Below are positions 10,901 to 23,290 of a stretch of 64,000 bases of DNA, one piece after another. The notes beneath the pieces are model-generated. The model saw only the letters and a list, made by a program, of their open reading frames with translations, did no database searches and was not told where the DNA came from. The first letter of the stretch is position 1, and each line of letters starts with the position of its first letter. Source of the stretch: Haliclystus octoradiatus (taxonomy: Eukaryota > Cnidaria > Staurozoa > Stauromedusae > Haliclystidae); contig OU744447.1 of assembly GCA_916610825.1 (NCBI GenBank), positions 12,693,751 through 12,757,750 on the forward strand, in the 5' to 3' direction. The position numbers and the translations under genes were made by a program.

Positions 10901-11175
10901 AGTTCATCGATATTGACAACTCGCTAGAATAAATAGAAAATGTGCTCAAGTTAATGAAAATACGTATGCCTAGCCTGCTCTAGTCTAGCTCTAGCTAAAG
11001 CCGGGCGATAAAAAACATATAAAACGAAACGTAGGCCTAATGTTAGAATCGATAAAAGTTGACAAACCGCTAGAGATTGTATTGTCGTCTGTTTGAGGCG
11101 CTTCTCTCGAGAGTTTGTCTCGTAGTTATCATAACTCTCCTTTTTAACCGGTTTCCTTATCAGATATTTATCCAT
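7974..11175 (-). CDS. TCEANC2: TFIIS N-terminal and central domain-containing protein 2
   Basis: Three exons in phase 0 were found: 11175-11068, 10923-10576 and 8174-7974 (stop TGA), coding for 218 residues; human TCEANC2 has about 208. The start MDKYLIRKPVKK and the following KQTTIQSLA match the family's N-terminus. Exon 2 holds the TFIIS N-terminal (LW) helical bundle: residues about 37-125 include RPSKEVLMSVKVGHSVNKLR and VLKDWKQFY, typical of proteins that dock on transcription elongation factors. Exon 3 (IERFIFKRY and following) matches the helical C-terminal part. The first donor is GTTTGT, weaker than usual. The others are canonical (GTATGT; acceptors TTCTAG). A role in nuclear transcription elongation is inferred from the domain; the precise function is poorly known. 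The intron 10575-8175 is full of repeats. Confidence 0.92.
8511..8687. mobile_element. Short Tc1/mariner-type element, CAGTGAAACC family (copy 2)
   Basis: This 177-bp element starts CAGTGAAACCTGTATATAAC and ends GTTATAAGAGGTTTGATTG. The ends are inverted repeats of about 20 bp. TA dinucleotides flank both sides (8509-8510 and 8688-8689), the target duplication expected for Tc1/mariner/pogo-type elements. It codes for nothing. It lies in the large TCEANC2 intron. Confidence 0.75.
8761..8931. mobile_element. hAT-like MITE with perfect 8-bp target duplication
   Basis: This 171-bp element begins CAGGGTCCAACAAAAGT and ends ACTTTTGTCGGACCCTG, giving 17-bp terminal inverted repeats. It is flanked by a perfect 8-bp direct repeat ATTACAGA (8753-8760 and 8932-8939). 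The TIR start CAGGG and the 8-bp duplication are typical of hAT elements. It is the best preserved of at least four family members in the first 9 kb. Confidence 0.85.
8940..10100. other. TCEANC2 intron with repeated and inverted words
   Basis: No gene was found. The word CTACAAATCTA(C/T)C(A/T)TGCATAAAATG occurs at about 9775 and 10067. Its inverse (CATTTTATGCAAGACAGATTGTAG) occurs at about 9903-9930. A parallel pair of words, GAGGACATTTTATGATTTTT at 9955 and AGGACAGTTTATGACTTTTT at 9668, is followed by similar sequence, indicating an old local duplication of about 300 bp. These are overlapping copies of a foldback-type repeat. Confidence 0.5.
10105..10512. repeat. Long foldback element in TCEANC2 intron
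   Basis: Arms of about 130 bp face each other. The left arm, starting GTCGCAAATCTACAATCT, runs through ATAGTCCCATAGAAAAAATC and TTATTCACCATGATATTCTG to about 10240. The right arm, from about 10370, runs through the complementary words CAGAATATCATGGTGAATAA and GATTTTTTCTATGGGACT and ends AGATTGTAGATTTGCGG. The spacer itself holds AGCTAGCTCC and GAACTAGTTCC words, near-palindromic. The structure could form a large hairpin in RNA. It is likely a non-autonomous foldback transposon. Confidence 0.7.
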
Positions 11176-12860
11176 AACCAAGTAAAGACAGTAAATTATC
11201 CTGAAATGAAATTCAACTCCAACATATTCGACTTCTTGAGTTCATTATTGAGATGTTATGCAAAATAATGCTTTAAAAATGGCGCATTCTACAAAAATTA
11301 GAACCCAGTCTACTCCAGTAGATAACGGCAATTGGTCATCCACTCTCAGTCTATCTATGTGTTAGGTCATTCGTCTATTTCCATTATTATATTCCGTACA
11401 TAAGGGGTAAACACAAACAAATCCGGCAGGTAGCAGCAGCACGTGGTAAGGGCGATTGGCTCCGGGGGTCTTTTAGATCGTTGTTGGGTCGACGGGTGCG
11501 GCAGAAAGAGTAGGGACAAAGGATTATGCCATGGTAATCTCTCATCTACATCTCAAATACAAAATAAAAACTTGCAAAATAAAAAAAAAGTACATTACAA
11601 AAAACACAATTGCAATGCTGTAAGAAGGAACAGTCATGTGTGATATGTAAATTGTGCAGACCCCGATTGTATTTTGGAAAAAAGTATGGGCAACGAAAAG
11701 CAGTGCTAGAGAATTGTAAGCATGGCAGGAGGAAATGGTTTCGCCTTACAGTGAACACGTATTATGGTAGCAAATATTGAAGTTGTATGCTAATAGAAAT
11801 AATGATTAGATTCACAGATTTCGTTTGAATTGAAAGGAATGGTAGAAATAGTAGACCATAGAGAGTCGTAATTTGCAGCTGTCTAATTTGCACTCACAAT
11901 CTCACATGGAGGGGGTAAAGTTCAATGCAGAATGTATCGCGCGCACGAAAATGGAGGGCGGGAAGACAATTTGAAGTTCTTGGTTGGACCCAGCCAAACA
12001 GAATGTAAGAAGGAGAAGTGGCCGAGGCAATATGGTTTAACGTTGCAAAGTATTGGTGTTGTGACTAATTGGGATGTCATTGACGTTGAGATTACCCAAC
12101 AGTATTACTCCCCTAGTGGTGGTGGATAAGTAAGATGAATAATGATAGATACATAAATTATTATATGTACACTATATTGTATTATTGTGTTTAAATTGTA
12201 TGTTCCATAAAGCCATGCCAATTAAGGAGGTAAATTATGCAATGAAAGATAATCTTTTAACAAGCAAATCTTTACGAGATGATTTTATCGCGTTTTATCG
12301 TGGATCGTGGAGTAACTGGAGTTTATTAATCCCTCTTTTCTTTACTGACTTCTCTATTTCGTAATTTACTAAATTCGTTGTTTTTAATCTTGCATAGTCC
12401 TCAATCAGCCTTATGCGTGATGACTTTAACTATATAGAAGTTAGCCCGCGCCGTCTTCTGACGCTGTTAATTATCATCGACATATACTTTACGCTTTACG
12501 CCAGTTCATGAAATGAACCTGGCGTACCACTGTATATGCCACTTCGAGGATGAGAGGATTACATATAATGGCAAATCTTATAAATTGCATCAAAAAGCTT
12601 TGAAAATAGCATCAAAAAGTTCCAAAAATCAAAAAATCACAGTACCCTAAATACTTCTACTAAAAACTTCCACAATAAAAGTTGGAAATATCACAGTACC
12701 CTATTTAGTACCATCATCGGACCTAGTTTTCAGAGTGTAGAATGTCAAAGGATACCTAAAATGTTCCAGAATATGAACTTTCCCATATCCAAAAAGTATT
12801 TTTCTCAGCTTGTGGGAATATTGGACCCAAAAAAAGTCATGTCCCCGCATAGTAAGTAAG
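11176..12860. other. Intergenic; TCEANC2 upstream region
   Basis: Only short open frames with no recognised product were found. The first few hundred bases should contain the TCEANC2 promoter, but no clear element was identified. Two copies of the phrase ATCACAGTACCCTA lie at about 12640 and 12690. Confidence 0.35.
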
Positions 12861-12879
12861 TAATGTAGACCGTGTCGCA

Positions 12880-12960
12880 CTACCGAAGGCACCCGTATTT
12901 CTAGAGGAGTGGCTCTTTTCGCTGAGATCAATGATTTTAAACGCTATACCCGTATAGACG
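12880..12960 (-). repeat. SINE 3' end, partial copy
   Basis: The minus strand reads TCATTGATCTCAGCGAAAAG followed by AGCCACTCC and TCTAGAAAT. This matches the 3' part of the longer copy at 17430-17720 (AGCGAAAAGAGCCACTCC). It ends about 70 bp from the tRNA-Glu gene. Confidence 0.5.
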
Positions 12961-13030
12961 TCATATAGGAGTTACTCCCGGGATTATACCTCTCATTACT
13001 CAACTTCGGGATAGCCTCAAAAAGTAAGTC

Positions 13031-13102
13031 CTCCCGTGCGGGGAATCGAACCCCGGCCACCTGGGTGAAAACCAGAGATCCTAACCACTAGACCACACGG
13101 GA
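13031..13102 (-). tRNA. trnE-UUC: tRNA-Glu (anticodon UUC)
   Basis: On the minus strand a 72-nt cloverleaf is complete. The acceptor TCCCGTG pairs with CACGGGA, with discriminator G. The D arm contains GGTCTAGTGGTTAGGAT (A box). The anticodon arm is TCTGG-TTTTCAC-CCAGG with anticodon TTC. The T arm is CCGGGGTTCGATTCCCCG (B box GGTTCGATTCC). No intron is present. It is nearly identical to vertebrate tRNA-Glu(UUC) and is therefore probably functional. Confidence 0.95.
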
Positions 13103-13206
13103 CTTGCTGTATAATCCTAAACTCCCTTAATGTTTTGTCATATACCTTCTTATCATAAATAGCTATAACAAAATAAAATTTGCTTATTAAGTTTGATAAG
13201 AAGCGA

Positions 13207-13528
13207 TAGAATAGACGTAATTCTGCGACGTTTCGTCGTTAAACTAATATGACATTATCAAGCGAAAAAAATAAAAAGGATAGAAATTTAAAATGTATGA
13301 ATATTTATATGTTTTAACTAATATATAAAATATGAAGTCAAAAATCAGACAATCATGTTTGCTACTCAAAGTTATATTCACGCCAAAGGCGACCATTAGG
13401 CAATCTATTTTATCATTCAAGTGTTTTAACTAAATGTTAGCTTTGAATGATTATCCTTTTTATTTACTCGCTTTAAATGCCATATAATTAGTTTAATGAC
13501 AAATCGTCGCAAAATTACGTCTATTCTA
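13207..13528. mobile_element. MITE with long (about 75 bp) terminal inverted repeats
   Basis: The left end TAGAATAGACGTAATT... reaches AGCGAAAAAAATAAAAAGGA. The right end is its inverse (TCCTTTTTATTTACTCGCT ... AATTACGTCTATTCTA). The total is 322 bp with no coding capacity. It lies between the tRNA and the LINE tail. Confidence 0.75.
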
Positions 13529-13539
13529 TACTGTATCGT

Positions 13540-13980
13540 TTGTCCTATAGTATCAAAAATATACTTATATGGCTTTAAAAAAGATATTTCTTCATTGTAT
13601 ATAGCGTCCGTACGGATTCATCAAGCTGAATTTTTCTTATTCAAAGTCATTTGATTGAACGTAGTGTTTTTTTCGCATGTTAAAAAGTAATGCGCGTCAC
13701 TGATTGCCATTGGCTAATATGAAAACGAGAGGCAAGTAGCATTGGGGAGACTGGGAAATCTCACTAGGTCTTTTGAGTATTATATTCTAAATTACGCGTG
13801 TATGAATTACAAATTATGATATATGCCTCATTTTGACGAAAAGTGTTGTCGATATTTAACTTCCTCAATTAATAGCAATGTCTGAATTATAGAATTCATC
13901 AGTGCATTACTGAGATGTGTTTATAGTCAAAAAAAACAAAGAGCTAATTTGTAACGAGATCATGTATACTCCAATGATTT
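13540..13980. other. No feature seen
   Basis: AT-rich sequence between the MITE and the LINE fragment. Neither genes nor clear repeats were recognised. Confidence 0.3.
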
Positions 13981-13984
13981 GAAA

Positions 13985-14230
13985 AATTGCATTTCGATAC
14001 CAATTTTCAAACGCATATTGAAAACTTACTTATTTCAGAAAGCGTTTGATGAATACTGCTGACAACATATTGTATAAATGAATAGTTAATTTTACTTTTT
14101 TAGATTACTCAAATGTATGAAATACTGTTTTACTTTCTCAGTTCTTTGTAGTTTCATTTAATTCAAATTTGTAATGCGCTTAGGGCTTTTTGATATGAGC
14201 GCTATATCAATCTAGAGTACTTGAGTATCA
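13985..14230 (+). mobile_element. 3' end of a CR1/L2-type LINE
   Basis: The plus strand encodes FKRILKTYLFQKAFDEYC and a stop at about 14006-14062. This is the usual C-terminal end of ORF2 in CR1/L2-like elements (FKxxLKTxLFxxAF). About 110 bp further on comes the tail word TGTAATGCGCTTAGGGC and then GAGCGCTATATCAAT, a common invertebrate LINE 3' signature. The LINE tail leads within 70 bp into the TTA microsatellite. Confidence 0.65.
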
Positions 14231-14297
14231 ACTGTCTGATGATCGCACACTGCAACAGAAATTAAAAATGTGTTTTCTTTGACTCAGTCACCATCCT

Positions 14298-16028
<1,731 letters not shown>

Positions 16029-16109
16029 ACTCTAATTAAGACACCGAAACAAAGAAAACCTCGACTGTTATGTAACAAGCATTCAGTAGTCACATGCAGC
16101 ATTTTAAGT

Positions 16110-16458
16110 TTAATTTAATACAGTGCGTATGCGTATGTGTGTGTGTGTGTATTGAAGCTATTCCATGCGAATATATTTGTCAATCTATATATACAGCAAT
16201 TCTGGATATTATAAAATTCTCCACTATAGGAGTTTCACGCGTTTTGCAGATACGTTTATATTGTGTTGGGTTTCTTCTAAGTAATAATAATAATAATAGT
16301 TTCTTCTAAGTAATAATAGTTATTCACATTGTCTATGTACAGAGATGTATTATAATTTCAAAATTAACTATTTGATTTTTGTTAAATATTTCATTGTCAG
16401 TGCATTTTGGCACCACATTAATACGAGGCTGTCGTCTGGGAAATTTTTAAACAAATTG
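16110..16458. other. Protease 1 3' flank with small simple repeats
   Basis: A short (TG)n run lies at 16135-16150. The phrase TTTCTTCTAAGTAATAATA is duplicated at about 16270 and 16300, with (TAA)n between. No gene is seen. The 3' UTR of the minus-strand protease would fall here. Confidence 0.5.
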
Positions 16459-18978
16459 TCAATCTGTTTTGAAATTGTGCATTGTTTTGTACAACCAATC
16501 AGAATAGTAGGATACACGTGTAAATATCATGTGATGATCACCAGGTTTGCATTCATCATTTCCCGTGACGAGAAGTCCACAAAGAACCTTTTTGCCGTTA
16601 TAGTCTTTACAGACAAGGGGAGATCCTGAATCTCCTATGCAGCCCGAACCAGTTGCCTTTGGGACATCTCCTGCGCAGATTACGCGTTGAGTTATATCAG
16701 TTTTCTTAACGTTTTTGCTTCTTATGAGTCGGTATCTATCTTGGCAAACTTGATTTGTTACCATGGGCACAGAGATTGTGTTCAAGTCTAACGATGGGCT
16801 GTATGTTTGAGCATGTTTTGCTGAAATGCCACCAGGGAACTGCTGTGTAGATCCCCAACCTGAGGTCAAACAAAGTGACAATAGTAAATCTGCTCTATTA
16901 GTAGACTGTACAGTGTAAAGTGCATATCGGTCATAAACATAAAAAGATTTTCCCATCGTTCCCAAGTCTGTGAAGTTTGAACTGTGTAGGTCTCGATCAA
17001 TACTATTTATAGCTCTTACGAGATACAAAATATCCGGGAAAATATCTCGACCTCGTTTCTGGCACAAAGGGCACAAACTTAATTAAATGTTAATGTGTCA
17101 TTTGGATAAATTTTGAGCTGCATGATATCTTAACATTAACAATTTGGACATATTAATAGAAACATCGATTGTCTTAATAATCAAGGCTTGCAGACCAATT
17201 CAAAACGATTTCATGGCAAACATGCCTCAACTATCAAGGCGTAGCAATATGGCTCGTCTCTTCACAATGTAATTCTTTTTATTTCTGTTCAGGTTGAGTT
17301 CCTCGTGGATTAGAGCTATTAGATCCATGTATTATATATATATATATACCATAAATCGATGGCTGCCACTGATCTGTCAACGGATCTAAAAACCTTACAT
17401 TATTTTTTTCATTAGTTTTCATTATTCCGTTATGGGCGGATTAGCTCACATCGACTGTGGTTCAAATCCCCCAAACGTAAACTCAGACTTGACTTTATCG
17501 GAAAGATCAAATGAGTACGATCTAAGGATGGCGGATGGAATGGTCCAGAGGGAATTGTATTGCGAGTAGCTGCGGTGCATCGTTGCGCATTGTCATTCGA
17601 GACCTATCTGTCATGAAATTGATCTGCAGTGTCGCGGGTGAGGTCAACAGGACCATTATCAATCATTGCTCTTAGCGAAAAGAGCCACTCCCAATGCCAC
17701 TCATTTAGAAATAGAGGAGTAGTGTCTCAATTACTTTTTAATAGAAGGTTACTCACCTGCAATTTGACATCTACCTGGGAAGTAAGATGCTAGGTTAGTC
17801 TTTGGTTTGGCGATATCAATCGGCTTAATACCAACACCACTCGGTAAAGGTGCAGATAATCGTAATAATGCGATATCGTAGTCGAATGATCCTTCTAATT
17901 GAGTGTATGTTTTTGCTTGTATCGCATTTTTAATTTTTGCAATTAAGTAATCATACTTTGGATGAAGTATAATTTTTGAAACTGTTCTGTTGTAGGTTGA
18001 ACCGTAATTACCAGTGCGTCTTGTTTTCCCTACAATCAAAAGTAAATATTTATCATCATCTTTAATCTTTTTTGTAAAACGAAAGGGTATGATTGAGTTA
18101 TCCATCAGTTTTCATTGTATTCCTAGTCCTCCATTACATTTAGAATACCCACCACTGTCCATTGGGTCACGGTCGGTGATGGATCAGGTTATAAACTAGA
18201 TATGCAATGCCATATAGCAGATTATACGAAATTCTGCATCAAATCTGTAAGAGACCATGATATGCAGTCACACAATTTTGAACAAATGGCAAAGTCGTTT
18301 GGGCCCTCTTAATGAACGTTATGCAAGCCTTTCTTAAATTGGTCATTACTTTAAACTTAGTAGCATATATCGCATTGAATCAAAATAAATTATCAATAAA
18401 TGCCGCCCCCGGGGGTAACTCAAAGAAAATTCATAAATTTCCCCTCCAAAATTTAGTTTTTCCAAAATTAATACCTCAAATGTTTTATTTAGACCAAATC
18501 AGTGATGTACACACAATAACATTTTTTAATCGACGCATTTTTGAAAATTGATTACAATTTCGTGGGCTCAGATCAAAATTTTTGCTCATTGAAGACAAAT
18601 ACCTAAAACATTTTGAAAATCCTGAAATTGATCCCCCAAAAATTTTCAAAGACCATGATTAAGTAACCTCAATAATTAGCAGCTATATGTCTCCTTACAC
18701 TAACCATTTGAAGTTACCCTCTGGCACAATCGAATTACGCCATCTGGAACTACTAATAGTTTCTCATCTTACCTACTCCAACAACTAGGTTCGAGGGTGC
18801 GTGTTTGATATCCAGCACACAGTGAGCGACTGTAATTGCCCACATCTTATCAATCAGTACTGCTGAGCACACCTTAAACCTTGCATTTGGCTGCATAAAT
18901 TGTAAATATGCTATATAAGGCCAATCTTTAATCGAAGCTGGTGTTCCAGAAATGATACGCCTTGCTCTAGTGAGAACC
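16459..18978 (-). CDS. Secreted trypsin-like (S1) serine protease, triad intact; first exon not found
   Basis: Three exons join in phase: 18978-18773, 18029-17757 and 16859-16459 (stop), giving 293 residues without the signal-peptide exon. Exon A has the activation site RRIISGTPASI and the catalytic His in TVAHC. Exon B has Asp in DYDIALLRL and a Cys near its end (GRCQIAG). Exon C begins WGSTQQFPGG and has Ser in CIGDSGSP (family GDSGGP), with Cys residues for the usual disulfides. The residue six before the active Ser, which sets primary specificity, is Ser. That favours chymotrypsin-like rather than trypsin-like specificity, but this is inference. The exon layout and phases match the plus-strand paralog at 23860-26994, which faces it head to head. 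The first exon should encode a signal peptide and lies upstream of 18978; I could not place it. Expected to be a secreted endopeptidase. Confidence 0.85.
17430..17720 (+). repeat. tRNA-derived-like SINE (copy 1)
   Basis: The start GGGCGGATTAGCTCAC and the perfect B-box-like GGTTCAAATCC suggest a tRNA-related head, although the A-to-B spacing is shorter than in a tRNA. The body has GAGACCTATCTGTCATGAAA, and the tail has TTAGCGAAAAGAGCCACTCC. A second copy, inverted, lies at 23135-23290 and a 3' piece at 12880-12960. It sits in the intron between protease 1 exons 17757 and 16859. Confidence 0.55.
18406..18723 (-). mobile_element. CCCGGGGGTAACT-ended element (copy 1)
   Basis: It starts CCCCCGGGGGTAACTCAAAG and ends CCATTTGAAGTTACCCTCTGG. 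The whole sequence resembles 58540-58873 in opposite orientation, with shared words including TTTTGGAGGG/CCCTCCAAAA and AATTTTGAGG-type runs. It lies in the intron between protease 1 exons 18773 and 18029. Confidence 0.6.
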
Positions 18979-21223
18979 CTGAAGACAGAAAATAGATGGT
19001 GGTTAAACAGAAAATAGAGACAAATTATTGGTGCCTACTTATTGAGAAATTAAAGTTAATTTCTTAAAAATGACTTCAAGTTGTCAGACTTATAAAATAT
19101 ATAATTATACGATTCCCATTACTAGCTTATAAACGGATATTTAAATGTGAATGCATTCCCAGAATAACTCTGTGCCGTGTTTCGGATTCGAATTAGAAAC
19201 CAGAATGCATGAGTGAGAGAACAATGAGTATAACCCTGAGTAGAGTTATAAAACTAACCTCATTCCATCCCAGCCCTTATTTCTGCACGGCATTTTGACA
19301 AGACGTCGCGCGGAAATGAGGACTAGGATGAATTTAGGCTATGGTAGAGCAAACACATTTGAAGCTGTAAGGCAGGTTTTCATTTTCAGATTGGGATACA
19401 CTGGTAGTGCGGCCGGTATGGTAGTCCGGCCTGTATGCAATCAATTTCCCTCATTTGAGATTTGCGTTAATATCGATTGATGTTAACTGCATTATGATTG
19501 TTTGCATGGTTCTGCGATAAAAATCATTAATACTAAATTATTTTTGGAGGCGTCTGAGTAACCATCCCACGCTCGCGCCCACCCTTTTCGTACGAATAAG
19601 CCAATCATGGTCACATTGCTTTCTGATCCTAAAAATGAATAGGGCACGACCTTGCTATACGAGAATCTTGAAATTTAACGAAATTGCAATATCGGAATTC
19701 TATCGGATAGGTTCTCAGAATCGAACAGACCACATCTACGTTGGTTATGGCTTGATGTTCTTGCTGGGGCGTGATCTTAGCGTGATTAAGCAGGAACATC
19801 AACCGTGGAGAAGCGGAAGATGCATATTAGATGTACTTGTCCATTGCCTGTTTGGATTACAATCAAATTATAAATGATTATTTCTATAATTTATATTAAC
19901 TGCATGTCTAGCGATTTAAGATCAATTATTAGACTAAAATTGTTATAGTATAGTAGTGACAAAGCAACCGTTCAAATTAACGCCTGCTTACAATATTATA
20001 CATACTATTGATAGAGACCTATGGTAGAGAAAACCGATGTCAATATAACGACTCGCTATTGTCAATAAAGCAAACTTTCTCACGGTTGAATTCCTAATAA
20101 AATCGTTTTATACTATGATATTTAGTAATTAATAATAACAGCAACACAAGTCAATCCTGTGATAGTTTGATAGAACTATGTTACATCATTTAAGAGCCTG
20201 GAGTATTCCATATAGTACAAACATCATTCAAATATGTAGCATAATTTATCATCATTAAATAAACCTAGAACTATCTCATTACTTCTTGTTTTTAACAAAA
20301 CATATAAATTGATTCATAGATTTTATTGAACCAGTGCGAATAAAATGCATTACATTTTTCTTTGATGACATTTCATTTCCTCTCAGAAATATAAAGTTAT
20401 GTGTAATTATCGTACTATCCTATCATTGTCAGAATATATTTGTTTTGTTTCAAAAAGTCAAAATATTCCTGTGTAAAATTTATCAAACCTATCATGATAT
20501 TTATACCATTGACTTACTTGTTAGAAGGAAATCCTCGGACCGCAGATTCCGACATCAAGAGGACAGTAAGAAAGGGTATTAAAAAACGTGACATGATGTT
20601 TATTAAAATGTCAAAAGAACAATTCGTAGGACTACCAAAATTAAGGTCTCCTGCGAACGTCTTTATGCCAGTGTTAATGATTTACATTGGCTGCACCATC
20701 AATTTATAAGAAATACAGTAAACACCTACTCGTTTATGATTGGTCAATTCAATACACGTTCTAGCCAATCAGAACAGAGCATTACAATTTTACAATATAT
20801 GCATCATTTTCATGAATGAGTCAGTTGCCGGCTTTTTAAATCCTTACTAGCTACCACAATGGATGGATTATAAAATATCAATAAAGTAATATCACCGAAA
20901 GGTCATTTCAATGTGAACACGTTTTTATATTTGCATTGTAGTAAACACATCAGTAAGTGATACAGTATCGTGACTTTTAATTGAGAAATTCTACGTTATT
21001 GACATTTCTATGTAAAAACGAAGATGTAATCGTTTTCATTCATTACATTTTCATATTATTGTAATATAATTCTCTATTGCCCATATTATTCTCAGTCATT
21101 TTATATTTGAGCCTACAGTATATATTTACATTGAGTAGTAAACAGTAACTTTTAATTGAGAAATTGTACGATGCTGTCATGTCATCAATCAGTCATTTAT
21201 TTTGATGTTGTCACTAATCTTCC
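18979..21223. other. Head-to-head intergenic region, part 1
   Basis: This is the region upstream of the minus-strand protease. It contains one arm of an inverted repeat (19455-19592) whose partner is at 22733-22862. The phrase CTTTTAATTGAGAAATT occurs at about 20975 and again at 21150. No exon with a signal peptide could be recognised for protease 1. No other gene was seen. Confidence 0.4.
19455..19592 (-). repeat. Inverted repeat arm A (partner 22733-22862)
   Basis: The reverse complement reads GAGCGTGGGATGGTTACTCA, then GACGCCTCCAAAAAT, TAGTATTAATGATTTT and CGCAGAACCATGCA. The plus strand at 22733-22862 has the same words with scattered changes. It may be two insertions of one family in opposite orientation or part of an older inverted duplication. 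Confidence 0.7.
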
Positions 21224-21540
21224 ACGGGGGTAGCTTCCATTGCGCTTCAACAGAGTTGCTCAAGTGGAACATTGGCAGAAATGACCATAGAAAGTTTTCT
21301 TAGAAGGAAAAAGAGGCCCTGAATATCTTTTTATGAATGAAAGATTCAATGAAAATAAAAAATAAAAATACTCATGGGTAAAACTTGTTTTGCAAAATGA
21401 AAAATTGCAAAGGCGTCTAAAGGATATCTCAAAAGTTTTCATGACAAAGCATACCCTAAACATTTTTTCTGGATTTTGACAAACGTACCCTTCAATATTT
21501 GAACGTCCTCATATACCAATAGTATTGAAGTTATCCCCAG
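21224..21540 (-). mobile_element. CCCGGGGG-ended element (copy 2)
   Basis: It begins ACGGGGGTAGCTTCCATTGC and ends GAAGTTATCCCCAGT. Read in reverse it matches 22085-22407 throughout: GACGT(T/C)CAAATATT, AGGGTAC, ATTTTG(A/C)AAAA, the GTATGCTT word and GGTCATT. It has no coding capacity. Confidence 0.7.
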
Positions 21541-22084
21541 TATTCTTCCCGATAAGACAAACCTACTCTTCCATTTTTAGCCTATACTGACGGATAGTAT
21601 AGAGTATATCTACATTGAGTTTTTTTATAGAAACAAAATTATTTGACAACTTTAACAATCAAACTAAACAATTTACTCTGTGTAAAATTCATAAATATAA
21701 AATAGAAAATGGAAACTATGATATCTATTTATTTAAAATTGTTTGAACTTTGAAATAATTTTATTTCCATAAATAAAGAGAAAACTATTTTTTAGCAGCT
21801 TTATGCAGGCTTTATTTATAAGGTAGATCGAAAGATTTCAAAGCATGCGAAATTTGACCCAGCCATAAATTTTTATAAAAATTAACATACAATTTCATAT
21901 TTGAATGGTCTTTCATAAACCAAAGTTATAGGTGTAAAAATTTATTTCTAAAATTATATAACCTTGTAGTCATAGCAGGATATTGATTAAATAATGTCTC
22001 TTGATTTAATATACCAAATTACCATTCTATCTATGCCCAAATGGTTCAACTATTCAACTATTAAATATACTCAATGTCTCAGTA

Positions 22085-22407
22085 CCCGAGGGGAAAACTT
22101 CCATACTTTTTGTACACGGGGACGTCCAAATATTAAAGGGTACCTTTTTCAAAATCCAGAAAAAATTTCTAGGGTATGCTTAGTCATGAAAAATTTTTGA
22201 GGTATCCTTTTGACTCTTTTGCAACTTTTTCATTTTTCAAAACAAATTTTGACTATGAATTTCTTTTTTCATTTGTTTCGGTTGAATCTGTCATTCATCA
22301 AACTATATTCGGGGTATCTTTTTCATCATGTGGAAAATTTTTATGGTCATTCGACCAAAGTTCCATTTGAACGACCCTAACGAAGCGCAATGGAAGTTAC
22401 CCCCGGA
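22085..22407 (+). mobile_element. CCCGGGGG-ended element (copy 3) with 8-bp target duplication
   Basis: This 323-bp element begins CCCGAGGGGAAAACTTCCAT and ends ATGGAAGTTACCCCCGGA, so its ends are imperfect inverted repeats of about 20 bp. It is flanked by the direct repeat TCTCAGTA (22077-22084 and 22408-22415). The 8-bp duplication suggests mobilisation by a hAT-like transposase, but the family is not identified. At least five other copies occur in the window. Confidence 0.75.
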
Positions 22408-22522
22408 TCTCAGTATCTTGAACATAGGAACAACAAGAATGCTGCTAACTATTATAGATTTGTGGAGAATGTGAAGATTATATAGGATATGCAGACGAAT
22501 TGGAAGAAATATCTAACGTATA

Positions 22523-22691
22523 CAGTGTAACCCGCCTAAGTGAAAGTAAGAATTTCCAACGATTTCAGTTGCATTTATACGAAATTGCTTAGCAAACATT
22601 TGACCAGAAAATTGTTTCTAGGTTTTCAGATTCAGGTTGCAGATAAGCGGGAATTTCACTTATCCGAATTGCACTTAAGCGGGTTACACTG
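22523..22691. mobile_element. Tc1/mariner-like MITE, CAGTGTAACCCGC family
   Basis: This 169-bp element begins CAGTGTAACCCGCCTAAGTG and ends CACTTAAGCGGGTTACACTG. The inverted repeats are 20 bp with one mismatch, and TA flanks both sides (22521-22522, 22692-22693). A diverged relative lies at 54331-54510. Confidence 0.85.
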
Positions 22692-22732
22692 TATATACTG
22701 TTGTCCAACTTGATAAATCGCTGATTAGAAAT

Positions 22733-22862
22733 TGAAAAGGGGGCCGCAAGCGTGGGATGGTTACTCAGACACCTCCAAAAATATTTTAGTATTAATGATT
22801 TTCATCGCAGAGCCATGCAACAATCTCAATACAGTTAATAGCAGTAGATATTTCATAGTTTT
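22733..22862 (+). repeat. Inverted repeat arm B (partner 19455-19592)
   Basis: It contains AGCGTGGGATGGTTACTCAG, ACCTCCAAAAATATTTTAG and ATCGCAGAGCCATGCA, matching arm A in opposite orientation over about 130 bp. Confidence 0.7.
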
Positions 22863-23134
22863 AATTCATGCTAGGGTGATGCTTTCACAAGGAAATGTCG
22901 CCGTTATCGTGTATTAGCATCAATATGCGTCAGATTGTAATGATCATAACTAATGTCTGACTCGCTACGACATCAACAAAGTCTCCGATGGGTCTCTTGG
23001 CAGGTACGAAACATGTCATGTCAACCCAACCTCATCATTATTGCTTCTATTGGGAAAATGTGGAGTCGAAAATCGACTCAGTTTTGTGATTCAACAATAA
23101 GTGTAACATCAAATTCCCTTACAATTCTTCTATT

Positions 23135-23290
23135 TGTAGAGATTAATGGCTCTTTGCACTAAGAGAAATGACTGTAATATAAATGTTCGTTATTGGTCTC
23201 AATCGTGACACTGCTGATCGATTTCAACAGATTTCATGGCAGATAGGTCTCGAGCTTCACAGCTCTTCTCGTAACGCAATTCTGAACGCA
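23135..23290 (-). repeat. SINE (copy 2), inverted
   Basis: The minus strand has GAGACCTATCTGCCATGAAA, GATCAGCAGTGTCACGA and CTCTTAGTGCAAAGAGCCA. These align in order with the body and tail of the copy at 17430-17720. Confidence 0.6.
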
